Below, one piece after another: positions 20,417 to 31,625 of a stretch of 64,000 nt of DNA (the first letter of the stretch is position 1; every line of letters starts with the position of its first letter). The DNA is from Hofstenia miamia (Eukaryota; Xenacoelomorpha; Acoela), in contig SCFE01000023.1 in assembly GCA_004352715.1 (NCBI GenBank), positions 984,849 to 1,048,848 on the forward strand, given 5' to 3'. Below the pieces are notes generated by a model. The model made no database searches. It was given only the letters and a program-made list of their open reading frames with translations, and was not told where the DNA came from. A program made the translations under genes and the position numbers.

Positions 20417-23403
20417 TCACTCTCCATGCACTAAGGCATCTGCCTTTTGAATTATTGACTCAGCCTGTTGTTTGGCCCACATGGTTTTTTCGAATTCGAT
20501 TTGTTTTGTCATCTTAAGGACCGCCTCTCTTTCCATTGTTACTGTATTAGCATATTTCAGGAATTGTGTTTCTTGAATATCCTCCACTATCAGCATGAGT
20601 TCTTGTAATTCATTGATCTTTTGTGAGAATATTTCATAGTATTTGTGGTATAATTGTATTCCTTTGATTCCTTTCATCAGTGTCATTTGTGCATCAGCTC
20701 TGCTCATGTGGGCTAGATCTTCCCTAATTTGGTTGTTGGGATAGAAGAACATAAATACTTTTCGTAAACTCTGGGTATTTGCCACATCTTTGTAAAAGAA
20801 ACTGATGTTGTCTCTCACTTCTTTCTTGGTTATGGTATTAGGATCATGTTTGTTGATCCACATCATTGTGACAATTTCTACTTTCTTCATGACATCATAA
20901 TAGCAGTACTTTCTTTCCCAGATGTCCATCCATACAATATCATTTACTCCAGAGAATAGCATTATAGCTCTTGGATTCTGTTCTTCTATTTCTTTTCTGA
21001 GATCTTGCAATTGTATGTTAATGGGTCTCCCTTGTGTGTAGAGTTGATCTGGCATTATTGTGCCTTCAATGTAGACCCTCTCTCTATTATCATTTCTTAG
21101 CATTATCTCCTTTGATCTCTTGTAGTCATCTCATTCTACCATAGCTTTCACTTTTCTTTCTGTGTTCACATATGATTTGTACTCATGCAGGAATGTTTTT
21201 GCCACTTTAACCTCTTTTGGTAATCTCTATCATGGGAGGACCATTGGTATCACAATAGTTTCCAGTGGTGTGCAGATTAGAATTTTTGTTTCTATTTGTC
21301 TCTCAATGTGTGGATATGGGCCTTCCATAGTTGGTGCTGTAGCTAGGCCTATTGTGGCAGGGTAGTTCATTTTGGCTTCTGAAATTGTGTTCTAAAATGC
21401 TTGTGTTAATCCCCTCCAGCTTAATTTTAGTCGTATTTCTTCTTTGATGTCTATTCTTACTGTTATACATTCAACATCTACAGCTAGCTGGTTGTATAGT
21501 TTTAGTAGCTCTTCCAATTCTGTCCATGTAAATGCTTCTGTAAACATGAGCTTCATTGTTGCCACAGTTTGCTGCTCTCTAATATTCTGGAAGTTTCTTT
21601 CCTTGATATCCTTGGCTTCCCTCGTGACTTTGATTTCAACTAGGAACCATTCATCATCAGTATCTATCCATTCTATTGTCCTTGCTGGGCTGATTTCTCC
21701 CCATTTCTCAATGTTTATTCTGTTGATTGTCTGCTGCATTTTAGGAGATAATAGTAATCTCGAGGATGTTAACAGTTGTTCTTCTTCTATCATCTCTGCT
21801 TGGGATTTTGTGACCATTTCACAGACCTCTACCATTTCTGTTATGCCCCCTCATTTCATCATTTCTGCACTTCATATGATTTTTGTGAATGTGCACCACA
21901 GGCTGTCTTTTTCATAGCATTCCATTTCATGGTCGAGGGTCTTCTGCACATCTTTCTGTGCTAACATTTTTCTAATCTCAGCTGTGCTTGCTAGTTTCCA
22001 TTTGATAATTTTTCTTGTTGTCAGCCATGGTTGATGTTCCAGTTGTTTTATTCATGTTTCAGATGTTGCTCCCTACATGTATTTTTTCATTGGTTCATTG
22101 AATATTGTAATTTCACTGGGGCATATCCCCATCTTGTTGGCAATGCTTATCACTGACATTTCCCCATTAGATTTTCATTCATTATCATTTGACTAAGTAT
22201 CTTCTCCATCATTTGTACCAGCTTTTCTGATCTATTTGGTGACTCCAGCTTTCCTGTGTGACCTTTTAGTAGCCAATTTTTTGTTTGTGTATTTATCAGA
22301 GCTATTGCTATCTCTTACTTTTTTGCTTTTGCCAGCTTATGCCAGGTGTGTTGTGAGATCAGGAGTTTTAATTCTGCCTCTTCAGTTGTAAAAATTGCTA
22401 GTATCCATGCCATTGTTCTTCAAATAATAACTGTTTAAAATCTTTTCTCGTATTAAGTTCATAGGCTTTGTTTACCTCTGTTAATGTCATTTCCACCAAC
22501 TTGTGAAATTTCTGTGACAGTGCTTCGATTTTTATTTCTGGCCAACCTTCCTCTACCTTTTGTTGTAATTTCATGTTTCTCCATATTGTCTGAATTTGTT
22601 GAAGATGCTCTTGTCTTTGTGTCAGGCTGCACTTTATGAATAGTGTGTTGGCCTTTTCTATTCCATCTGTGTCTGACGTTAATTCTATTGTCTTTGTTTG
22701 TCTATAGAGGTTGATCACAATGCATGGATCTACCATAATTCTATCTGTAGTTCAAATCATATCAGCTCTGGGATTGTTGTGGTTCTTGATGTTTTTTCCC
22801 ATGGGAAAGTATTTTTGGCTGACATGCATGCTTCTTTTAAGTGCTCAGGGATGTCTTTGTTTGTTGATATTGTGATTAATACTACTTTGACATTTTGTAC
22901 TCTCGCCATTCTCATCATTTCATCTATTTTCTTCTCCAAGTTTTTTGTATATTCTTTTTGTTTCAGTACATGTATAATTGTAAGATTTTCTTCATCAATG
23001 TTTATTTCAGGTATTTCAGCTATCTTGTCTTTATATGCCATTATCACTTGCTTGGGTCCAGTGTGAACTCATCATCAAATATGATGTGCACTGTGCTTTG
23101 CATGTACGGTCTTTCTAATGTCTCATTCATCTCTTGAGGGTAGCTTATAATCACATTCACTTTTGGTCTATTATTTGTGTCAAGCACTATCAGTAGATTC
23201 TTCCCTTCAGTTCTCGCAACTTTCCATGTGTGGGCTTTTGTTTCTGGGGATAATTTTGCAAACACATTGTAACACATCTTTAATGTTCCTATAAAGTAAG
23301 GATGTAGGGTTTCTCTGTTGATTTTTGACATTGGCTTTTCTCTTTCTTTTGATCTTACGGTTCTTTCTGAAGTGGTTTCTGAGGAGGCGTTTAGCTGAGT
23401 CAT
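20417..23403 (-). pseudogene. Third ORF of family A, about 1000 codons, unknown function
   Basis: Pieces in order on the minus strand: 23403-23044 (contains MSKINRETLHPYFIGTLK and RPKVNVIISYPQEMNETLE), 23047-22757 (IPEINIDEENLTIIHVLKQK), 22736-22398, a decayed stretch, 21835-21392 (KLYNQLAVDVECITVRIDI) and 21103-20417 (RAIMLFSGVNDIVWMDIWER, then YYDVMKKVEIVTMM; ends ADALVHGE and stop). Frameshifts and stops separate them. The same landmarks occur in family C and, more diverged, in family B. I see no signal peptide or membrane segment, which argues against an envelope protein, and I do not recognise any catalytic motif. Its place between integrase and polypurine tract and its conservation across families imply an element function. 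Confidence 0.8.
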
Positions 23404-23788
23404 CCTTAATGGTAGTTTGCTGGTGCTTGGTTCACAGTCTGAAGGCTGTGAATCTGTGCTAATAGTTTCTACTGATTTGCCCTTGAATCAGCTCACAGTT
23501 ACTCCTACTGGCACTTGACCAGTTGTGGTTCTGATTGGGATAATGTCAGCCTTGAATCACTTCCATATCTCCATGGTTCTTCCACCACTTACACCTTCCC
23601 CTGCAACTCCTCATGTTTTACTGCCCTTGAATCAGTGTCATGGACTTTGGGAATGAAAGTTGTGCTGCACACCAGTTTTCTGCATGCCCCTGAATTGGCA
23701 TTGCAGATCCCTGGTGGGAGAGGCTTCTTGTCCATTGTTCTCCCTGCCCTTGAATCAGCCTTGGGGACTACTAAGATGCCTTCTCACT
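23404..23788 (-). repeat. Linker with five spaced GATTCAAGGGC motifs (family A)
   Basis: The motif, seen on the plus strand as GCCCTTGAATCA and variants, begins near 23478, 23549, 23623, 23685 and 23746, a spacing of 61-74 bases. In family C the same positions encode Arg-Phe-Lys-Gly; here most CGA arginine codons have become TGA. See the finding on this motif. Confidence 0.8.
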
Positions 23789-25250
23789 CTACATTGTCTG
23801 TTCATCTTTTCTTCTTTCTCGTCCCTTCTGGTTTGAGAACTTCTTTGAACTCTCCTTCTCCTGTTCATGGTTGAGAGCTCCTCTGGTTGCTGATTTCTGC
23901 ACACTCTCTTCTTCATCAGGGGGTGCATCATTTTCCTCTAGTTTCCTAAATGCAGTTAGTAAATTTATATCCCATATTTCATGGTCATATATAGGTTTAT
24001 TTCTTGCTGTCCTCTGGGGCAGCACCCTTCAGCTCAAATCATTGTCTCTGATGTCCACTGTATACTCATCATCGAATTCTTCTTTGTGTAGGCTGTCTAA
24101 ATCATACATATTGTATATAATTTCATTACCATTAATTCGGCATTTTTTGAATTTCACATTCTCATCTATTTTCATTTCTTCAATGTCTGCTGTTGCTCTC
24201 TTCATGTTTTGAAAATGTAATAGTCTATTATTGTCTAACATATATTCATTGTTCAGTAGTGTTTGTGTTATCATGTGGGGGCCAGACCATACCATTTTCA
24301 ACTTCTGGGCTTGGTTTGTGTCTGTGAGTTTAACCAGTGTGAACACATATACTCTGTCTCCTACTTTGTGTGCATGACCATAGATTTTTTTATTGTAATT
24401 GCATTGCTGTCTCACTGCTGAATTCTTTATATTGTGACACATCATTTCATGGATCCCTGTAATTTGGTCTTTCAACTGTTGTACATATGTGTTGTCCAAC
24501 TTTCTACTGTAGTTGGTGTATTGCATTAAAAGTGAGACTCCAGTCATTGTGTGCACCAAGGTATTATAATAGTATTCAATCATTTCGATAACCTCTCTCC
24601 ATCTGCTTCCTCCTATCCTCATTGTTGCTACTTTGATTAGCTTAATTAGTGTTTGATTAAGTCACTCCACTGCTCCATTGGCCTGCAGATGATACACAGT
24701 TGTTTGTTCACTTGTGATTTCCAGGAGCTTCACCATTTCCTGGAAAAGTCCACTCTCGAATTGGGGTCCTTTATCTGTTATGATCATTTCCATTGGTCCT
24801 AGTCACAGTATCCATTCTTTCAAGACTATTTCTACTGTGGTTTCTGACCATGGGATTCCACATTGGGACCATCCTTGCATACTTGGTAAAATTTTCCACC
24901 ATCACTAGTAAATATTGATAGCCTTCTGCATCCTTCAATAGCATTTCCAGGTCTATGTGGACTATCTCATTGGGTTGAGTTGCAATAATTTTCTCTAAAG
25001 GCGCTCTTTGTGTTGGAAAGTGCTGTTTATTATTGAGGAGGCATGTCGTGCACTTATTAATGATGTCCTCAATTACTTTCCTTACCACTGTCATTATGAA
25101 TCTTGCATTGAACGTCTTCTCCATCTGTGTAATTCCCAAATGACCTTTCTCATGTATTTTCCATATTAGTTCTCTCTTAAAATAATCAGGAATCACAATC
25201 TGGTTATTACCAGCTTTGACATATAATAGCCCATCCTGTTGATTATCCAT
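23789..25250 (-). pseudogene. Integrase and pol C-terminal tail, family A
   Basis: From right to left: the zinc-binding domain with HEKGH (H-x3-H) and NKCTTC (C-x2-C); the start of the catalytic core (NEIVHIDLEMLLKDAEGYQY, with the first Asp), then a frameshift; the 24622-24029 segment with RWREVIEMIEYYYNTLVHTM; and a C-terminal domain with VWSGPHMITQTLLNNEYML, resembling the GPY/F module of Gypsy integrases. A tail (RTARNKPIYDHEIWDIN...) follows. The middle of the core is disrupted, so the enzyme is dead. Confidence 0.87.
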
Positions 25251-25262
25251 TTATAGCATTTG

Positions 25263-26007
25263 TTAATAACCTACTGTTATTTTGGATAATGTTGTCCGAG
25301 GTTCTCTGATCTTTTTTATGATTTCACTGAGAATTATGTCATCTCTTTGTTTGTCTATTATCTCTTGTTCAGATATCTCTTCCCTCATCAGTATTGGTAG
25401 TACTGCTTGGCCTTTTTTGTCCACATTTATTTCTGGCAGTCCTTCATACTCAGTGTGTGGCAGGAACTGAAATTGTTTCTTCTCTTCATCTGTTTTTGCT
25501 GCATCCCTCTGGTATTTGGGCAATGATGTCCAGAAATCCGCATTGTTATGCAATGTGCCTTTCCTATGTTTGATTGTAAATTTGAACTCATTTAGGTATT
25601 CAATCTACTGTGACACTATTCCGGACTTATCCCTGGAGAACTTCTTTAACCAGGCCAATCTGCTATTGTCCATTCATACTCTAAATTCTCTACCAATGGA
25701 GGAAATGTTGAAATTTCTTAATGCTCTCCATCAATGTGAGCATCTCTAACTTAGTAGAGCCATAGTTTTCTTTGCTTGCCCTCAGTTTGTGGCTAAAAAA
25801 CTGGATGGGTACCTCTTTTCCATTCTTTATTTGTCCCAATGTTGCTCCAATTGCCACCTCGCTCACATTGCAATCTAATATGAATTTTTCATTGTAGTCT
25901 GGTGTATTGAGGGAGGGTAATTTCACCAGTTCTTCCTTGATATTGTCCAGTTCCTCCTGCTCCTGCCAAGTCCATACAAAAGTTCCTCCTGCTCCTACCA
26001 AGTCCAT
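25263..26007 (-). pseudogene. RNase H region, family A
   Basis: On the minus strand: YNEKFILDCNVSEVAIGATL (the usual DCDAS has become DCNVS, losing a likely catalytic Asp), IQFFSHKLRASKENYGSTKL (Glu nearby), and downstream QRDAAKTDEEKKQFQF. A 32-base direct duplication at 25950-26013 shifts the frame at its N-terminal edge. Confidence 0.85.
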
Positions 26008-26013
26008 ACAAAT
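25950..26013. repeat. 32-base tandem duplication in RNase H
   Basis: GTTCCTCCTGCTCCTGCCAA(GTCCATACAAA) is repeated directly with one internal change. The homologous C copies have it once. Its length is not a multiple of three. Confidence 0.85.
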
Positions 26014-26144
26014 GGCACTGATTTCCTCATTAATTTGGTCATCTTTGCTGTCTTACCAGCTATATTTGGAATAAAAGTTCCATAATAGTTGAAGAATCCC
26101 ATAATTCTCTGTATGTTTTTTTTATTGTTTGGTTTTTCTATCTT

Positions 26145-26921
26145 TCAGATCATTTCTCTAGCATTGTCTTTCATACATATTCTGCCCTTTTCTATCATTC
26201 TTCTGAGGAACACTAATTTCTCTTTGAGAATGTCACACTTATTTTCATTAATACGAAGTCCCACATTTTCTAGGATTGTTAATGTTCTTTCCAATTTTTT
26301 CAGGTGTTCTTGAACTGTGTCACTTGTGACTATGATGTCATCTATATAGGTGTTGACCCCTTCCTCCATTCTATGTGTCTTATTTTTTAGTACCTTCATT
26401 ATGTACCTCTGAAAGGTTGCTGGTGCATTGCAGAGTCCAAACGCCATATATATCCATTCATATAGCCCATATGGAGTTATAAATGCTGTCTTCTCAATGT
26501 TGTCCTCTTCCATCTTTACTTGCCAGTAGGCCTTGCATAAATCCAGTGTTGTAAAGTATTTGTGTTTACTGGCTTCGTAGAGCATATCTTCTATTCACGG
26601 TAAGGGGTATGAGTCCTTTTTCATTACTTTGTTCAATTTTTGAAAATCAATGCATAAGCAATACTTGTTTCCCTGTTTTACAAACACGGTTGGTGCTGCG
26701 TATGGGCTCTCACTTGGCTGAATAAGTTTGTTATCAATTAATTCCTCCAGTATGTGATTGTATTCATCTTTTAGCTGCTCAGGCACCCTTCTAACTGGTA
26801 GCTTGATCAGTTTGTCTGTTGTTGTGACAATTTTATGCTTTTCACCTACTGCCTGTCCTACACATATTTCTCCATAGTTGAATATATGTTTGTGTTTTTC
26901 TAACAGTGTCCTTAGTTGCAT
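26145..26921 (-). pseudogene. Reverse transcriptase, family A
   Basis: The first segment ends with SPYAAPTVFVKQGNKYCLCI and DFQKLNKVMKKDSYPLP followed by a premature stop near 26595. The second starts IEDMLYEASKHKYFTTLDLC (motif A Asp), then FGLCNAPATFQRYIM (motif B) and NTYIDDIIVTSD (motif C, Y-I-D-D intact). The YIDD box and the overall layout are Ty3/Gypsy-like. Another stop ends the open frame at 26145. Confidence 0.9.
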
Positions 26922-26989
26922 GATCTCCTGTTCTTCTAGATGTTGGTAATCTTCATTGTTTATTTCAGGTGTTCTGTATGTGTCTTCTT

Positions 26990-27100
26990 CTTCTGCTTTT
27001 GTCCCAATGCCCTTGAGTCAGCTTTTGGGAGTACTAGCAACTTTGATGGTGTTTGTCCACTTGCCCTTGAGTTGGCCATGTGCAGTCCTTGAATCAACCA
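26990..27100 (-). repeat. Protease-RT linker motifs (family A)
   Basis: The motif seen in the pol-third ORF linker recurs here (plus strand GCCCTTGAGTCAG near 27009, GCCCTTGAGTTGG near 27063, GTCCTTGAATCAAC near 27085). Families C1 and C2 have two copies at the equivalent place. Confidence 0.7.
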
Positions 27101-27267
27101 TGCAAATTACTTGCTCCATTATCGTCTTTGATTGTGTTCTAGATGAGTCTGATGTTAGTTTTGATGTATTTCCCATGTATTCTTAATTGAGATCTTTTCA
27201 GATTGACATTCCAGTTTGTAGCATTGAGGATTGGTTTTATTGTACAGACACTGGACAGCATTTATAC

Positions 27268-27819
27268 TCACTTAGTGTTAATGCCTTTGTTGTTGTACAG
27301 CATTATATTGGCTGTTATAGTGTCCTCCATCTTGATTGTGTGCATTTTCCATTGATGCAGCTGCAGGTGGATGTCTTCTTGCAGTTGAAATGTAATTGTT
27401 TTCTGCTTCTCTTGTTCTTCCTTGATCTCCATCTCTTCTTCCTTTACCTTTATGGTTCTGTTAGCATAATTAATAACACATCCATTTTTTGTCAAAAAGT
27501 CATTGCCTAATATAACTTTGTATGGCAGTGAATTGTTGTGTGTATTCACCACCACTAAGGGTTGTTCAAATGTTGTATTCACAATCCTCATTTGTGCTAC
27601 ATTTATCATTCCTTTCATATCAATATAATCCCCAGATGCATTGATTAGTCTCTTATTGCAACTATTCAAATCTTCCCATTTGAATCCCAGCTTCATGGCG
27701 CATTCATCAGTAATTATGGATGTAGCTGCTCCAGTGTTGATTGTTGCTTTCATCTTTACTCCATTAATAGCTATCATTATCATGTTCATCATGTTGAGGT
27801 TTGTCAGGATCATTATCAA
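27268..27819 (-). pseudogene. Aspartic protease region, family A
   Basis: It reads IAINGVKMKATINTGAATSI. The catalytic D-T/S-G of retroviral-type aspartic proteases is N-T-G here, so the nucleophilic Asp is lost; family C keeps D-T-G. VILGNDFLTKNGCVINYANR fits the ILG-DFL block further on. The frame is otherwise open to 27268. Confidence 0.87.
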
Positions 27820-27848
27820 TGCACAGTTGTCATGAGTCAGTGCTCTAC

Positions 27849-28319
27849 TTAGTTTTCTGACTCCTCATCAGTTGGCAATGCTTCATTGATTTCATCTTCT
27901 GTTTGTAGTACATCCTCTTCATCATAATAACCCTCTTTGTCTTCTATTATGTTTATTTGTTTTGGGCAGTCTGGTTTTTTATGTCCTTTCTGTCTGCAAC
28001 TGTAACATTTGATGTCTTTCTCTTTTACTTTTCTAGTCTTATCATCTTTTCCTTTCACCTTTATTATCTTTTCTTACTTTGCTTCAGTATAAGCTTTGTT
28101 GCTGATACGTGGTTTGAGATTGTTTCTCCAAGTTGGTCCCTCTCTATGCCATGCAGCTCTCTCATATATCTGGGCGTTGTTTTCAATGTTTGCTTGTATG
28201 TCAACTGCCTTTCTAATCATTCTCTCCAACTTATCATCAACATCACATTTGATTTCGAACTGTGTTCTGATGCTTTTGCGCATCCCCTTGCAAATATGCA
28301 AGAACAAATCATATTTTGA
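27849..28319 (-). pseudogene. Gag C-terminal fragment with CCHC zinc knuckle, family A
   Basis: The minus strand starts abruptly at 28319 in HICKGMRKSIRTQFEIKCDV and continues to a zinc knuckle CYSCRQKGHKKPDC (C-x2-C-x4-H-x4-C) and an acidic tail. An in-frame stop lies between 28074 and 28058. The N-terminal coiled-coil half of gag is absent because of the rearrangement at 28319/28320. Confidence 0.87.
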
Positions 28320-28799
28320 GTATTATGATGTCATGAAGCACATCAAAATAATCACAATGTTATGCACCAGCATTAACAATTCTGAAGAAATGATGTTACT
28401 GCAAGTGAATGAATATTGTTCTCTTTTCATTGACTACACTATGAGAATGGGATTATTACAGGAGGTTTTCCTCCACTTTTACCCTGACACAAGAATCAGT
28501 GTGGAGGATGCCCACACCTCTGATACCAATGCCTTAATGACTCCTCATTGCCCTCAAGGGCCTCAGGTTTTATGAGTGTTTTTATGACACATTTACTTGG
28601 AGATTAAACATGTTACAATGTAATTGCCCTATCAGTTCTAGGCTACCAGAGCTAAAGTACTTCAGGCTACACAGTGAAACCATCACACAACAGGAGGTGC
28701 TCATGCAAGTAACTCTCATGTTATGCAGAGGTTTCATCTTGGGACAATGTGCTGGCAAAACAAATGGTTGAAGAGGCTCAAAAGTTCTTATGTGTTCCT
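28320..28799 (+). pseudogene. C-terminal fragment of family B third ORF, inverted
   Basis: On the plus strand it opens with YYDVMKHIKIITML, then MGLLQEVFLHFYPDTRIS and VEDAHTSDTNALMT. The following frame has ALKGLRFYECFYDTF and ITQQEVLMQ. This aligns with the family A third-ORF end (YYDVMKKVEIVTMM, FMFFYPNNQ, MKGIKGIQLYHKYYEIF). It is the natural continuation of the family B third ORF that stops at 31626 on the other strand. Confidence 0.8.
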
Positions 28800-28831
28800 A
28801 CTGTGTAGTTGTTACCACAAACTTAACCATG

Positions 28832-28842
28832 CAATGGGGGCG
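28832..28842 (+). other. Polypurine tract of family B
   Basis: AATGGGGGCG directly precedes the LTR start at 28843. Confidence 0.65.
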
Positions 28843-29743
28843 TGTAGAGTCACTCAGGGACCTTTATTTTATCTTATTGGCACTCTCTTTGATCACTTTG
28901 GTGCTATTCCAATTATTAATTTAGTGATTTTTATTGATTTTTAGTATTTCTAACTTAGGTTTCAAATTTGTTATAATTGTCCACTCAATTAAAGTGTATG
29001 TCTAAATTCCTTTTTAAATTTGCAAGGGAATTAAGTGAATTTTGTAAATGTTAAATATTTAAACTTTTCTTTGTATAAAATAGGGAACTCATTGTTGCCA
29101 ATGTCAAATAAATTTCACTCTTGCTGGATAATGCTTGCTTCTCTGCTTATTCTATATTTCTAACCCTTTTTAGCATCTTTATTAATATGATAAGTATCTG
29201 CTTGTAAGATCTGGTGATAATGTGGGAGGAACTCCACTGTGCCTGGAGTGATAACTTGCTCCTTGACAGATGTGAGCCCATATTGTGGTCACTTTAAGGC
29301 TATGCATAGGTATAGGGAATAAAAGAGCTTTGAATTCAATCAATTGTACATGCACTTAACAACACACTATGCAAATATAATATGCCATTGGCATATGTGA
29401 ATACATGGTAACTACACATTATTATATCTTATTACATGAGCTGAGATAACAAGAACACTGAGCTAAATTTGTTTTATTGAGCTAGAAATTAAACTTGATA
29501 CACACAATTAGCACCTTGGCAAGTATGGATGGTTTCTTATGATTTGGCTTCAGCATGTTGCCATGTAAATTGGTCACTAGCTGGAATGCCTTCTTGGAAA
29601 TGGTTTTGGTTCATTTTTCTACAGTGAAATTGGTGAACTACCAATCTTCATTTGTTTTGTTAGAGTANGGCTACTCTCTGTGATGGTAATCTTTTGCAAC
29701 CTTTGTACTGCTTGAGCTGCTAGATGTGCCCCACAATTCTACA
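28843..29743 (+). repeat. LTR of family B (3' LTR, inverted segment)
   Basis: It starts TGTAGAGTCACTCAGGGACC and ends CCCCACAATTCTACA. It matches the reverse complement of 40307-41150. The lone n at 29668 lies inside it at a position where the other copy has an ordinary base. TG...CA termini are present. Confidence 0.9.
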
Positions 29744-29929
29744 ATATGTCCATGTGCATGAGCAGAGCTGGTACAAGAGACTCATAAAACTGATAAAACA
29801 CAAACTGTTCATAATCCTTTTAGTGCATTAAAAATTGTAAACAACCCCTAATTGAGTGATTTGATAGCCCATTCAACCTCAGTTAGTTCTTCTACCATAA
29901 CTTCCACAGTTCACTCTAAGAAGACAGAA
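29744..29929 (+). other. Spacer between family B and family A LTRs
   Basis: It lies between two LTRs. Its last part (CCACAGTTCACTCTAAGAAG, then ACAGAA) aligns loosely with the sequence upstream of the family B third ORF start. With 18590-19251, this suggests it is the other side of the B-like relic into which family A inserted. Confidence 0.5.
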
Positions 29930-31062
29930 TGTAGCATCATCCACATAAATCTCAAATAAGCTGCAAAACGTCAAGCAGAAGAGATTAAGATTGATGAAAA
30001 GATGATTAAAAAATATTGCAATCAAATCAATTAGAATTATTTAAGATTTATTTGTATTATGCAACTAAGAAACAATATGTGTCAAAAAAGAGATATTTGT
30101 ATCTGTTGATAAAAATACTTTTTGACTAAATGATGCTTTCATTATTTTCAACCACCATCTTGGCAGAAGTTTAAATTTGAATTGACAGGTACTTCTTCTG
30201 GATTTACTATAAATAGATTAAAAACCATTGTAAGAATTTGATAAAGAATTGTACTTGGAATTCTTTTTTTTTGTTTCACACTTACAGTTTGATTATTTAA
30301 TACAATGTTGAGCTAATTAAGCAGTGTTTAGTAGTGGTCTGGATACCTCACAGGGAATGATTCTAGGGTCTCTGTGCCAGATCACAAAAGTGCACATATG
30401 GTAGGTATAGGGGTTTTCTCTTGATTAGCCAACTAGCATTTCACTGTTACATATATTAAAATAATTAACTTCCAACAAACAGGTGGATGACCAAAACCTA
30501 GGAGATATATTAATACTATTTTAGATCCAAATTGATGACCTATAAATGACTGATAAAGTGACCATACATGTACTAAATTATAAATGTAAGTTAGGAAGTT
30601 GTTCAAACAAAATATATTTAAATAAGCCAATATATTTTCAGTAATGGCTACATGTAATATTTAATGAACAACTAGTAACAAGTCAGGTTACAAATAGGTA
30701 GAACACTTTCACAAAATAGAGTTTAAGTCAAGTTGTGCCTTGCCTTGAGTATGCACTGAGCTAAAGTAGGGGACACATAAATGGTATTGATTGAGCTGAG
30801 AAGTGACACTCAACCAATGGATGGAATGGTGAAAGTGGATGTGGAGATCTGCTTCAGGCAGATGCTGATTAAGAGATCCTTACAGAGATTACCACATGGC
30901 TTCATCACCTAAATAGTGAATGGTTAATTCGGGTTTACATAAGTTAATGGAAGCAACAAGCCAAGCAGTGTGTAATAAGTAAATCCTTACCTGCAGTAAC
31001 ACAACTAATGTTATACAGTAACAATAGATATACAGTGACAATGCCTGGTAGAGGATATTACA
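29930..31062 (+). repeat. 5' LTR of family A, inverted relative to its body
   Basis: It starts TGTAGCATCATCCACATAAA and ends GGTAGAGGATATTACA, followed directly by a primer binding site. It is closely similar to the LTR at 19252-20382 in opposite orientation. Confidence 0.92.
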
Positions 31063-31076
31063 TGGCGACCATGACA
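31063..31076 (+). other. Primer binding site, family A
   Basis: TGGCGACCATGACA follows the LTR directly. From memory, the Drosophila 412/mdg1 binding site is nearly the same (TGGCGACCGTGACA) and pairs with tRNA-Arg. The same 14 bases follow the family C 5' LTR. Confidence 0.8.
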
Positions 31077-31622
31077 GCCAAGAACAGCAATTTTAAAGAA
31101 GAAACATTCAGTGAAACTACCTGCATACAACAACAAAAGCTACAAGTGAAAGTGGAAAAAGCAGCAAACAGTTACATGAACTAACAATCAGTTAATAGAG
31201 AGAGATACCCAAAACTGAACAAAAGCACTTCACTAGGATCCTGGAATCATGATCAAGAGGATGAAAGACCACTATGAACCAGAAAGAAAATATGACAAAA
31301 GGAAAAAAAGGAAGCNCAATTTTAAAGAAGAAACATTCAGTGAAACTACCTGCATACAACAACAAAAGCTACAAGTGAAAGTGGAAAAAGCAGCAAACAG
31401 TTACATGAACTAACAATCAGTTAATAGAGAGAGATACCCAAAACTGAACAAAAGCACTTCACTAGGATCCTGGAATCAGCACTTCACTAGGATCCTGGAA
31501 TCATGATCAAGAGGATGAAAGACCACTATGAACCAGAAAGAAAATATGACAAAAGGAAAAAAAGGAAGTGTGAAGAAAACTACAATTAAGGCAGTAACTC
31601 CCAGAATGGTATGATCATTGCC
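31077..31622 (+). other. Leader of family A, with duplication at an n
   Basis: It aligns with the family C leader at 42661-42960 (AACA, AGAAGAAACA, ACTATGA, GGAAG and ATGATCAT landmarks). It ends abruptly at GATCATTGCCA, where family B sequence in the other orientation begins. 31089-31315 and 31317-31568 are the same sequence apart from a 25-base tandem duplication (AGCACTTCACTAGGATCCTG...) in the second copy. Confidence 0.75.
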
Positions 31623-31625
31623 ATA

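Larger units (their letters stand above)
19252..28319 (-). mobile_element. Ty3/Gypsy-type LTR retrotransposon, family A, minus strand, 5' end detached
   Basis: On the minus strand this runs from a broken gag (28319) through protease, RT, RNase H, integrase and a third ORF to a polypurine tract and a 1131-base 3' LTR (20382 down to 19252). The RT-RNase H-integrase order is that of Ty3/Gypsy. The 5' LTR, primer binding site and leader are not upstream in the same orientation. They are found inverted at 29930-31622. The 3' flank (AGAA...) matches the last four bases before that detached 5' LTR, so the two LTRs bound one insertion. Every ORF is broken. Confidence 0.9.

Noticed and set aside
20417-23403. 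Third ORF as a retroviral envelope gene
   Set aside because: No signal peptide, furin-like site or membrane helix is visible in A, B or C pieces. The position alone is not enough.
29668-29668. Contig junction at a third lone n
   Set aside because: Comparison with the other family B LTR shows no duplication or large loss here; it is likely a single ambiguous base.
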